Shown piece by piece: positions 29,130 to 36,988 of a DNA stretch of 45,194 nt. The notes beneath the pieces were generated by a model that ran no database searches, had not been told where the DNA came from, and worked only from the letters and a program-made list of their open reading frames with translations. The translations under genes and the position numbers were made by a program. Origin of the DNA: an uncultured Acetatifactor sp. (lineage in GTDB: Bacteria > Bacillota > Clostridia > Lachnospirales > Lachnospiraceae); contig CANPWJ010000002.1 of the NCBI GenBank assembly GCA_947584035.1, positions 1-45,194 of the forward strand. Direction: 5' to 3'. Position 1 is the first letter of the stretch, and each line of letters begins with the position of its first letter.

Positions 29130-29266
29130 ATTCTATTCCTCCTTGAATTTAAGGCCGCTTCCCTGCGGCTCTTTTTGGCGGTAATGATTTTTACAGGTCG
29201 TACGCTCCTCCAAAAACCATTACGTTCTTGGTTTGGGTAAGCAATTTCTTGCTTTACTTGTATTAT

Positions 29267-29293
29267 ATATCGGCTCCGCCGCCGGATACTTTA
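29267..29293 (-). promoter_or_regulatory. Sigma-28 promoter of flagellin 2
   Basis: TAAA-N15-GCCGATAT on the minus strand. Confidence 0.9.
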
Positions 29294-29345
29294 GACCTTT
29301 TTTTATTTTTTCTTTTATTTTTCATTTGGCGGGGTTCCTTCTCGT

Positions 29346-30380
29346 TTACTCCGTTTGGGCCAGAGCCCGGTAAGCCCTGCAGACAGCGTTCACCTCTTCT
29401 TCTTTTACCGGAAGATCCAACAGCTGCAGGAGTATTCGATATTTCTCCGACAAATTCTCTATATAAGGGTTACCGTGATAATCGGGAACCCTCTTTAAAG
29501 TCTCCTCCTTCAGCTCCAGGAAGAAATCATAAGGCACTTTCGTCATACGCAGACTCATCATCTTCAGTGAAGGCAGATAACACAGTACCAGGAACTGGTA
29601 TTCCATCTCCTTACAATATGTGTCCAGAAAACCGCGCCGCTCACATTCCGCCCACATCCTCTTGTCCACTGTCAGCATATCCGCATAATAGGGAGCATCC
29701 ATCCGGAGTACTGTCGATTCCGGATTGACATAATAGTGATAAAGACGTTCCTCAAGGAGACAGACCCTTTCCGCATACAGATATAACAGTGTCGAAAAGA
29801 AATGATCCTCATAGGCCATTCCCTCCGGGAAAAAAATCTGATTCCGCACCAGAAAATCCCGTGCAAAAAGCTTGTCCCATACGGCATAACTCATAGGGGC
29901 GCAAACAAGGAAAACTCTGCGTTTCTCCTCCGTATCGATCCGCAATACCTGATCCGGCTCCCCGCTTTTCTTTGGCGCAAGTATCCGGCCCGGCTGATCG
30001 GTATCCCTCCAATTTCGGCACTGGACAATGTCGCAGGAATATTCCCTCATCCTGGCATAGAGAGTCTCATACATATCCGCTTCGACCCAGTCGTCGGAAT
30101 CCACATAACCTACATAAGGCGCGGAGGCATACTGCAGACCTATATTCCGCGCCCTGCCCTGGCGCCCGTTCTCATCACAGTGAATGATCAGAACGGATTC
30201 CGGGCAGGACGCCTCTATTTCTGTGAGTCTGTCCCAGGTATTGTCCGTGGAGGCATCGTCCACAAAAATCAGCTCCAAATTATGAATCCCAATGGTCTGG
30301 TCCCGCAGAGACCGGAAGCAGCGGTCGATATAGCGCTCCACATTGAAGCAGGGAACAATAATACTAATCAGCTTATCCAT
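29346..30380 (-). CDS. GT2-family glycosyltransferase
   Basis: ISIIVPCFNVERYIDRCFRSLRDQTIGIHNLELIFVDDASTDNTWDRL; YVGYVDSDDWVEADMYETLY. Confidence 0.92.
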   Translation of the reverse strand: MDKLISIIVPCFNVERYIDRCFRSLRDQTIGIHNLELIFVDDASTDNTWDRLTEIEASCPESVLIIHCDENGRQGRARNIGLQYASAPYVGYVDSDDWVEADMYETLYARMREYSCDIVQCRNWRDTDQPGRILAPKKSGEPDQVLRIDTEEKRRVFLVCAPMSYAVWDKLFARDFLVRNQIFFPEGMAYEDHFFSTLLYLYAERVCLLEERLYHYYVNPESTVLRMDAPYYADMLTVDKRMWAECERRGFLDTYCKEMEYQFLVLCYLPSLKMMSLRMTKVPYDFFLELKEETLKRVPDYHGNPYIENLSEKYRILLQLLDLPVKEEEVNAVCRAYRALAQTE

Positions 30381-30439
30381 AAAGAATCACCTCATTCTAT
30401 ACGCTTTGCACTACATAGATCTGCACATAAACCAAAATC

Positions 30440-30468
30440 TTGTCAAGCAAGCAAAAATCTACTATAAT
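30440..30468 (+). promoter_or_regulatory. Sigma-A-type promoter for LicD gene
   Basis: TTGTCA-N17-TATAAT followed by aaaggagg RBS and ATG at 30509. Confidence 0.65.
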
Positions 30469-30508
30469 AATAGCAAATGACGCATTCGCTTGCAAAGGAG
30501 GAACACAC

Positions 30509-31417
30509 ATGATCCCTTTTGACCGCAGTTTTTTCCTTGGAGAGGAGAGAGACGGCTATTATGTAGCGCCCAGGATGAAATGCCTCTGGGCCGCGGAGAT
30601 GGAGGTATTGAGTGAAATCAACCAGGTCTGTATCAATCATGGTCTGCGATGGTTCGCCTGGTGGGGAACCCTGTTGGGCGCTGCCCGGCATAAAGGTTAT
30701 GTCCCCTGGGATGACGACTTGGATATCTGTATGCTCCGCAGCGATTACAACAAATTTCTGCACTTCGCTCCGTCCGAGCTTCCCGCTGGCTTTCAGGTTC
30801 TGAGCCCCTACACGGACGAGGGTTGGAGCCAGCCCTTCACCCTGGTCCGCAACTCCGACACCATCAGTACTGCCCCGGAGCGCCTGGCAGCCTTTCACGG
30901 CTGCCCCTATGTGATCGGAGTGGACATCATTCCGCTGGATGCCCTTCCTCCTGAGCCCCAGGGAAGTACTCTCTCTGACCTCTCCTCCATATTCCTTTTC
31001 AATAGCAGACAGGTATCGACCAAACCGGAGGAGGTTCTGAACTTTCTTCCCGAATTGGAAGAGCTCTGCCATACGAAATTTGATCCTTCCGGCAATCTGA
31101 AAAATCAGCTGCTCCGGGCCTCTGACAAGGCATGTCAGTGCTACGATCTGTCGGAATGTGACGAGGTCACAGTTTATTTTTCTCATGCCAACTACCGGGT
31201 ATCTTTCCGCAAGGAATGGTTCGCGGAAACAGTACGGCTGCCCTTCGAGAACATTTTGGTATACGCGCCAAAGGAATATGAAAAGGTTCTCGACGCACTC
31301 TATGGTGACTGGCACACCCCGGTACGAAATTCGGTACATTCCATTTTCGAGGAACAGACGGAGAGCCTTCAGGCAGATCTGATCCGGCGGATCGAACGGG
31401 GCGAAACATTGTTTTAA
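30509..31417 (+). CDS. LicD-family phosphotransferase
   Basis: WFAWWGTLLGAARHKGYVPWDDDLDICMLRSDYNKF. Confidence 0.9.
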   Translation: MIPFDRSFFLGEERDGYYVAPRMKCLWAAEMEVLSEINQVCINHGLRWFAWWGTLLGAARHKGYVPWDDDLDICMLRSDYNKFLHFAPSELPAGFQVLSPYTDEGWSQPFTLVRNSDTISTAPERLAAFHGCPYVIGVDIIPLDALPPEPQGSTLSDLSSIFLFNSRQVSTKPEEVLNFLPELEELCHTKFDPSGNLKNQLLRASDKACQCYDLSECDEVTVYFSHANYRVSFRKEWFAETVRLPFENILVYAPKEYEKVLDALYGDWHTPVRNSVHSIFEEQTESLQADLIRRIERGETLF

Positions 31418-31424
31418 TTTCCAT

Positions 31425-31461
31425 AAAAAGGAGCTGTAGGAAAACCCACAGCTCCTTTTTT
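31425..31461. terminator. Bidirectional rho-independent terminator
   Basis: aaaaaggagctgtaggaaaacccacagctccttttt: near-perfect stem with A-run and T-run, between convergent genes. Confidence 0.9.
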
Positions 31462-31934
31462 CAGTTTCTGCTGTCCAAATGCATCGGTTCCGTATAGGAG
31501 GCTCCGCTCATGCGGCGGTAATAATCGTAGGCCGCCTTAGAATTTCTGCGCTCCTGACGGATATGCTCCCGCTCCCTGGCGAAGTACTGCTCTACCAGCT
31601 TCTTATTCCGCTGCTCCTGGGCCTGGATGGACACGCTCAGATCCGTCACCCGGCGTACCTTTTCCTGCAGTTCCCGGATCTGTGTTCGATACTTCTCCCG
31701 ATTGCGGTTCAACTCATCCGCCAGTCTCTCATAAAGCAGCTCAAACCCCTCATCCAACTGATTGACCCGTTCGATGAGCCGCCCCTTTTCTTCGACAGCC
31801 GCGTCAAACCCCTCCAAATCCATGGTCTCTCCCAGGAAACTTTGCTCCTGCTTTTGGTTGTACTCCTGAATTTCCTGCAATACCTGCAGCTTTTTGTCCA
31901 AGCTCTCGGACAAAATCATCAGCGGATTCTCCAT
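31461..31934 (-). CDS. FliT/FlgN-like flagellar chaperone candidate
   Basis: Coiled-coil protein MENPLMILSESLDKKLQVLQEIQEYNQKQEQSF... immediately downstream of fliS with overlapping start. Confidence 0.55.
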   Translation of the reverse strand: MENPLMILSESLDKKLQVLQEIQEYNQKQEQSFLGETMDLEGFDAAVEEKGRLIERVNQLDEGFELLYERLADELNRNREKYRTQIRELQEKVRRVTDLSVSIQAQEQRNKKLVEQYFAREREHIRQERRNSKAAYDYYRRMSGASYTEPMHLDSRN

Positions 31935-32320
31935 TAAACCGTTCCCTTCTCGCGGTTGATGCGCATGACCTCTTTCCACGTGTCCCGGACAGACCGCAGA
32001 TGTCGGGCACACTCCTCCACAATCTCTCTGTCCTTCCTGGAATTGGCCTCCACCAAACGCCGTTCCAGATAGGTATAGATATTATCGAAATCCTTCGCCA
32101 CCGGATATTTCATATCCAAAGTCTGCCGGAGATAATCCACGATTTTCTGCGCCTTTATAATATTGACATGGGCTTTCTGGATATCCTTCTGATCAATCGC
32201 TGCCTCTGCTATATTGCAGAACTTAACTGCGCCCTCATACAGCATCAGTGTCAGCTCCGCAGGACTGGCTGTCATAATCTTGTTATTATTATACTGGGCA
32301 TACGCGTTTGCCAGAGCCAT
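31934..32320 (-). CDS. fliS: Flagellar export chaperone FliS
   Basis: YAQYNNNKIMTASPAELTLMLYEGAVKFCNIAEAAID. Confidence 0.95.
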   Translation of the reverse strand: MALANAYAQYNNNKIMTASPAELTLMLYEGAVKFCNIAEAAIDQKDIQKAHVNIIKAQKIVDYLRQTLDMKYPVAKDFDNIYTYLERRLVEANSRKDREIVEECARHLRSVRDTWKEVMRINREKGTV

Positions 32321-32324
32321 GCGT

Positions 32325-33836
32325 TCAACCTCCTAACAGCGACGTGACTGCGCTCGCACCTTGCTGCATCTTAGCCATGGCAGATTCCATAGCCGCAAAC
32401 TTCTTGTACCACTTGTCCTCATAATCGTTGAGCTTCTGCTCCAACTCCTTGATCTTAGAAGTATAATCGTCGTAGTCGGACTTCATCTTTTTGTCATCGT
32501 AGAAATTGCCGAAGCTGCGGTACCCGTTCACGGATTTGGACATATCCGTCATCTTATCATACAGATTCTTGGACAGCTGGCTAAAGAAGCTAATCACCGT
32601 ATCTGGGTCACTGGCGATCATTCCTTTCAGGACATCCGCATTTCCGGATGTGTTTCCATCATCCGGGTCGCCATCAATATGATAAGCATGCTTCTCATTG
32701 TCCGGTGCTTCCAGGTAGCTGAGCGTATTGATCCCAAAATTGAACAGGTACATCGTCTTACCGTTCACTTCCACTCCGGCAGACATCACCTCCTGCAAGG
32801 CGGAATTAACCGAGCTCAAGTTCTCATCGCCGCGCAGCAACGCATCCTTGATCTTCTGCTCGTACTTCTCCACCTCGCTGTCGGACATAGCCTCCTTTTC
32901 CTCATCGGTCAGAGGCTCATAGCCCTTGGCGGACTCCGCATTGTAGAGCTTATCCATCTCATTGACGAGGGAATTGTACTCCTTCAGGAAGTTCTTCACC
33001 ATGTCGTAGATGCCGTCCACATCCTGCTCGGTGGTGATGGTAACGGACTCCCCGGGCTTCGTCTCGCTGAGCGCGGTATAGGTCAGTCCGTTGATCTCAA
33101 ACACATTGGTGCTGCTCTCGAAGGTTGCTCCGTTTAAAGTAATCTTCGCGTCCTTGCCCTGGATCATGGTAGCGCCGTTATCCAAACCACCTACCTCCAA
33201 CCCCATGGCAGAGAGAGCCGCCTTACCGCCCTCGTCCATCCCTTTGATCTCGAAATTGTTCGCCGCCCCGGACTCCTTGGAGCTCACAAAGAATCTCTGC
33301 TGCTTCGCGTCGAAGCTGGCGTTCAGGCCGGCATCCTTCAGCCGTGTCAGCACATCGGAAATGGTCGTGTCCTCTGTAATATCAATATCAACAGTCTGGC
33401 CCCCCGTAGACAGCTGGATTTTGCCGGAACCGTTAAATCCACTCAGCTCACTGAGCTTCGTCAGAGCGGTCACCCCATCACCATTCTCAGCAGAAACCTT
33501 GCCGCCGGTCAGGTATGCGGTTTTAGCCAGTTCATTTACTTCCAGCGACTGTACGCCGTTTACCGCATTCTCCCCAGTAATCACACTGACTGCGCTGGAA
33601 TTAGAGACCTTTGTCACTTTCTTACTGTAAGCGGAAGTAAAGCGCATGTTCGCCAGATACTTGGACTGCAGATTCTTCAGCTTGGTATTCAGTTCCTTCC
33701 AGGCATCCGTTTTCCACTCGAGCTTGGTCTGTTCCTTTTTCGCGGTTTTGACCTTCGTGCTCCGCGCCTCCACCAGCTGCTGGATAATACTCTCTGTGTC
33801 CATTCCGGACATCAGACCTGATAAACGCATTGGCAT
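32325..33836 (-). CDS. fliD: Flagellar hook-associated protein 2 (filament cap) FliD
   Basis: LSGLMSGMDTESIIQQLVEARSTKV; FliD-like domain order and position. Confidence 0.95.
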   Translation of the reverse strand: MPMRLSGLMSGMDTESIIQQLVEARSTKVKTAKKEQTKLEWKTDAWKELNTKLKNLQSKYLANMRFTSAYSKKVTKVSNSSAVSVITGENAVNGVQSLEVNELAKTAYLTGGKVSAENGDGVTALTKLSELSGFNGSGKIQLSTGGQTVDIDITEDTTISDVLTRLKDAGLNASFDAKQQRFFVSSKESGAANNFEIKGMDEGGKAALSAMGLEVGGLDNGATMIQGKDAKITLNGATFESSTNVFEINGLTYTALSETKPGESVTITTEQDVDGIYDMVKNFLKEYNSLVNEMDKLYNAESAKGYEPLTDEEKEAMSDSEVEKYEQKIKDALLRGDENLSSVNSALQEVMSAGVEVNGKTMYLFNFGINTLSYLEAPDNEKHAYHIDGDPDDGNTSGNADVLKGMIASDPDTVISFFSQLSKNLYDKMTDMSKSVNGYRSFGNFYDDKKMKSDYDDYTSKIKELEQKLNDYEDKWYKKFAAMESAMAKMQQGASAVTSLLGG

Positions 33837-33862
33837 ATCTATATCCTCCTTTTTTGTCCCTG

Positions 33863-34297
33863 TTATCTTCTCTCATCCACCAGGATGCCCGCCATCTCCC
33901 ACACCTTGGCAATCATATCCAGAGTTTTCTCCGGCGGGAGCTCCTTGATGACTTCCTTGGTGGACTTATCCACGATCTTGATCGTCACGCGGTTCGTCTC
34001 CTCATGGATCCCAAACACAGCCTCCGAGTGGGAGATCATGTTCTTATTGATCTGCTCCACCGCTTTCCGGATCTGTTCATTGGTCACCGTCTGCTGATCC
34101 CTGCCCTGCTCCTGGCTGGAGGACTGACCCTTTCCCTGGGCGTTCTCCACCACATTCAGGGTCTTATCCACCTTCTGCGCCGCCTGGGTGGCCGTCTCCG
34201 CAGCCGCCTCCGGCTTCTCCACCCGCGGGGCCGGCTTGGGTACACTCACAGGCTGCGCCTGTGCACTCATTACACTTCCAATCGGTTCCATCATCAT
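33863..34297 (-). CDS. flaG: FlaG family protein
   Basis: VFGIHEETNRVTIKIVDKSTKEVIKELPPEKTLDMIAKVWEMAGILVDERR. Confidence 0.9.
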   Translation of the reverse strand: MMMEPIGSVMSAQAQPVSVPKPAPRVEKPEAAAETATQAAQKVDKTLNVVENAQGKGQSSSQEQGRDQQTVTNEQIRKAVEQINKNMISHSEAVFGIHEETNRVTIKIVDKSTKEVIKELPPEKTLDMIAKVWEMAGILVDERR

Positions 34298-34368
34298 TGT
34301 CAGTCACCTCCGTGTGAAAATCCTGTGTTCTCCTATACACAGGTACATAAATCTGGTTTCTAGAAATC

Positions 34369-34396
34369 ATATCGGACATTTTGCATCAAAAGTTTA
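34369..34396 (-). promoter_or_regulatory. Possible sigma-28 promoter for flaG-fliD-fliS operon
   Basis: Minus strand TAAA-N16-TCCGATAT, one base off consensus in spacing and -10. Confidence 0.55.
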
Positions 34397-34426
34397 GAGG
34401 GCAGGAAAAGTTTTGACTGACAACAC

Positions 34427-34465
34427 AAAAATCAGATACCTCACAGCTTACTGCGGGTATCTGAT
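34427..34465 (-). terminator. Rho-independent terminator downstream of csrA
   Basis: 10-bp stem ATCAGATACC/GGTATCTGAT followed by T-run on the minus strand. Confidence 0.8.
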
Positions 34466-34492
34466 CCAACTTTTCAAAAATACCGACTTCCA

Positions 34493-34711
34493 TCACCCCA
34501 TCAAATTCTTCAGCGCATCCAGTCCGCCCGCGTCCACGGCCGCCTGGTTGGCCTCCTGGATCTGGAGATAGACCTCCTTGCGGTACACCGGCACCTCTCT
34601 GGGAGCGGAGATGCCGAGCTTCACCTGGTCGCCCTTGACCTCCAGAACGGTGATCTCTACGTTGTTATTGATGATAAGCGCCTCGTTTTTCTTGCGGGAC
34701 AGTGCCAGCAT
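34493..34711 (-). CDS. csrA: Carbon storage regulator CsrA
   Basis: MLALSRKKNEALIINNNVEITVLEVKGDQVKLGISAPREVPVYRKEVY. Confidence 0.97.
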   Translation of the reverse strand: MLALSRKKNEALIINNNVEITVLEVKGDQVKLGISAPREVPVYRKEVYLQIQEANQAAVDAGGLDALKNLMG

Positions 34712-34712
34712 C

Positions 34713-35171
34713 CTACTCACCTCCCTTTCTTGCCTGGAGAAGATCATAGATCGGGAATTTCACCGGATAATCGCCGCTTTCCACGATCAGCTGACATGCC
34801 TTTCTCTCACTCACATTGATCACAAAAGGCCCCTGCAGATTGACGCTCATCCGGGTCAGGTCGGAAGGGACCGTGACCGTCACCAGCACCAGGATATTCT
34901 CCTCCGACAGATTCCCCAGACCGGCCAGGAGCTCATCCTCCACCTCCGGATCGTAATCCGGCTTCACAACCAGCGGATCCATCACCGGCATGGCGAAACC
35001 GGGCTCGTCGATGGACTGCAGGAAGCGGATGCCGGCGTCGGTCCCCTTCTCCTCGTCATGGAGCAGGGTAAACCTCTTTAAGTCCGGAAAACCGATGATG
35101 CCCTTCTCAAACGTGATGACCTTTTCCTCCGAGATCTCTACCTCTCCAAACGCTTTCGTCTTGATTCTCAT
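34713..35171 (-). CDS. fliW: Flagellar assembly factor FliW
   Basis: ITFEKGIIGFPDLKRFTLL...QLIVESGDYPVKFPI; adjacent to csrA. Confidence 0.96.
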   Translation of the reverse strand: MRIKTKAFGEVEISEEKVITFEKGIIGFPDLKRFTLLHDEEKGTDAGIRFLQSIDEPGFAMPVMDPLVVKPDYDPEVEDELLAGLGNLSEENILVLVTVTVPSDLTRMSVNLQGPFVINVSERKACQLIVESGDYPVKFPIYDLLQARKGGE

Positions 35172-35185
35172 TCCGTACCTCCCTG

Positions 35186-36811
35186 TCAGATAAAGTTCAG
35201 CAGCGAATTCTGCATAACCTTGCCGGATGCCATCAGCGCCGCGTTGTAGGTCAGCTCCGCGCTGTTGAGCCCAATGGCTACCTCCGTGATATCGATATCC
35301 TCATTCTCGCTCTTCAGCGTCTCAAAGGTGGTCTTTTGGTTCTGCATACGGTTCTCGATCAGCTCCAGCTTCTTGCTGAGCGTACCGTTGTTGGTGATAG
35401 CCAGGTTCGCCTGATCCAGATAGCCCTGGAATTCCGTGATGGCGCCCTCAAACAGTTTCTGGCACTTGTCCTTGGAGAGCGTCCACGCCTTGGTCACCGC
35501 ATCCAGCTGCTTCTGCAGCGTGGCCTTCTCGTCCGGGTCTGTAGCGGCCTCCAGCGCGTTCCCGATATTCGTCCGGACCGTCTCAATGTCAAGCACCTCC
35601 TGCATGGCCGCCACCAGATCGTCCACCTCTCTGCCCACGCCATGCTGGAAGCACTGATCCGCAGTCGAATTGATCCGGATCGTCTGGTTAAAGCCCACAT
35701 CGTACTCGATCGCCTGACGCTCGATGTTTCCGTTCAGGTAGTCGGCATTGTAGGTGAGCTTCGTGCTCTCCTGCAGCCTCCCGTCCTGGTCATAGTCCGT
35801 AGATTCACAGTAAAAATAGTGCTCCGGGCGCAGATCGCCGTCCTTCCACTCGTTCTTCTCATAGGTCACCCGGATCTCGCCCTCGTCCAGCCCGGCGGTG
35901 GCAGCGTCATCCTTCGCAGCCGCCAGCTCCGCGAAGCGGTCGGAGCCCAAAAGGAGCTCCCCGGTCTCTGGCACGTAGATGACCGCCTTCGGATCCGCAG
36001 CCGCCATGGAATAGGGATCCTCATAGGCATGGACCGTCTGGATGTCCCCGTCGGCCGCCGACCAGGTCACGTCCTGATAGGTCACCTTTCCGGCCGCGTC
36101 CGTCTGCTTCTGTTTAAAGGAGATAGAAGGGCTCCCATCCTCCGCGCAGTCGTCGTATGCCAGGCGGATGCGGTGGCAGGACACCGCGTCGATATCCACA
36201 TCCGTAAAGTCCTTCATGCCGGAGTCCATCTTATTGCTGTTGTTCCAGTTCAGCAAATCGCTTTCGGTGCCGTCCGTCCCTGTCTTGTGGGTCACAATGT
36301 GCGTCACCTGGTCGATGGCGCTGTTGTCCAGCTGCTCGGTGATCGTATAATGCCGCTTGGTATTCTCCGGGAAGCTCAGGGAGGTATCCGTGCGGTACCC
36401 TCCAAACACATAGCGCCCCGCGTAGTCCGCGTCGCCGGTGGAATAGATCTCGTCTCCCAGGGCCTTTAACTGCTCCAGGATCACCTGTCGGTCCTTCGCC
36501 TCCAGATCTCCGTTGGAGCCTTTTGTGGCCTCGGTTTTCATACTGGTGATGACACTCGCCAGATTCTTCAGCGCTTCCTCCGTCACCGTCAGCCAGGACG
36601 CCGCGTCCTTGATGTTCCGGGAATAATACTGTGTAATCTCCGTCACGCTGCTGCGCAGACGGAGCGCGCGGATGGCCACCACCGGATCATCGGACGGCCG
36701 GTTTACCTTCTTCTCCGTGCTCATCTGTGTGGCAAGTTTGTCCTGATAGATCTTGTTGGTGTTGATGTTGGACAGATTGTTCCTCTGCATGATCTTGTTG
36801 GTAATTCTCAT
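35186..36811 (-). CDS. flgL: Flagellar hook-associated protein 3 FlgL
   Basis: MRITNKIMQRNNLSNINTNKIYQDKLATQMSTEKKVNRPSDDPVVAIRALRLR; flagellin-like C-terminus. Confidence 0.95.
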   Translation of the reverse strand: MRITNKIMQRNNLSNINTNKIYQDKLATQMSTEKKVNRPSDDPVVAIRALRLRSSVTEITQYYSRNIKDAASWLTVTEEALKNLASVITSMKTEATKGSNGDLEAKDRQVILEQLKALGDEIYSTGDADYAGRYVFGGYRTDTSLSFPENTKRHYTITEQLDNSAIDQVTHIVTHKTGTDGTESDLLNWNNSNKMDSGMKDFTDVDIDAVSCHRIRLAYDDCAEDGSPSISFKQKQTDAAGKVTYQDVTWSAADGDIQTVHAYEDPYSMAAADPKAVIYVPETGELLLGSDRFAELAAAKDDAATAGLDEGEIRVTYEKNEWKDGDLRPEHYFYCESTDYDQDGRLQESTKLTYNADYLNGNIERQAIEYDVGFNQTIRINSTADQCFQHGVGREVDDLVAAMQEVLDIETVRTNIGNALEAATDPDEKATLQKQLDAVTKAWTLSKDKCQKLFEGAITEFQGYLDQANLAITNNGTLSKKLELIENRMQNQKTTFETLKSENEDIDITEVAIGLNSAELTYNAALMASGKVMQNSLLNFI

Positions 36812-36988
36812 CTTGGTCACCTCTTCTTGTCCCTGTAATCGCTCTGCCATCCATGGCGTTCTCCCGGTGAACCGTTCCCTCGATTCTCCGTCCCAAAAGC
36901 CCTTGTCCGGTCAACCCATCCGGGCGCACAGCCCTCCTGGAGCTCCCGTCCCTTAAGGCCCGGCCTGATCTTTCGGTTTACTCACCGA

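Larger units (their letters stand above)
28252..29298. repeat. Direct repeat copy 2 (flagellin)
   Basis: Partner of 25891..26937. Confidence 0.9.

Noticed and set aside
33397-33403. 6-nt C run in fliD (and similar 6-nt runs in flgK near 37243 and the aminotransferase near 6198)
   Set aside because: Shorter than the island tracts, in frame, and common by chance in GC-moderate coding DNA.
35336-36469. 377-aa plus-strand ORF antisense to flgL
   Set aside because: Shadow ORF of a clear flagellar gene; composition typical of antisense translation.
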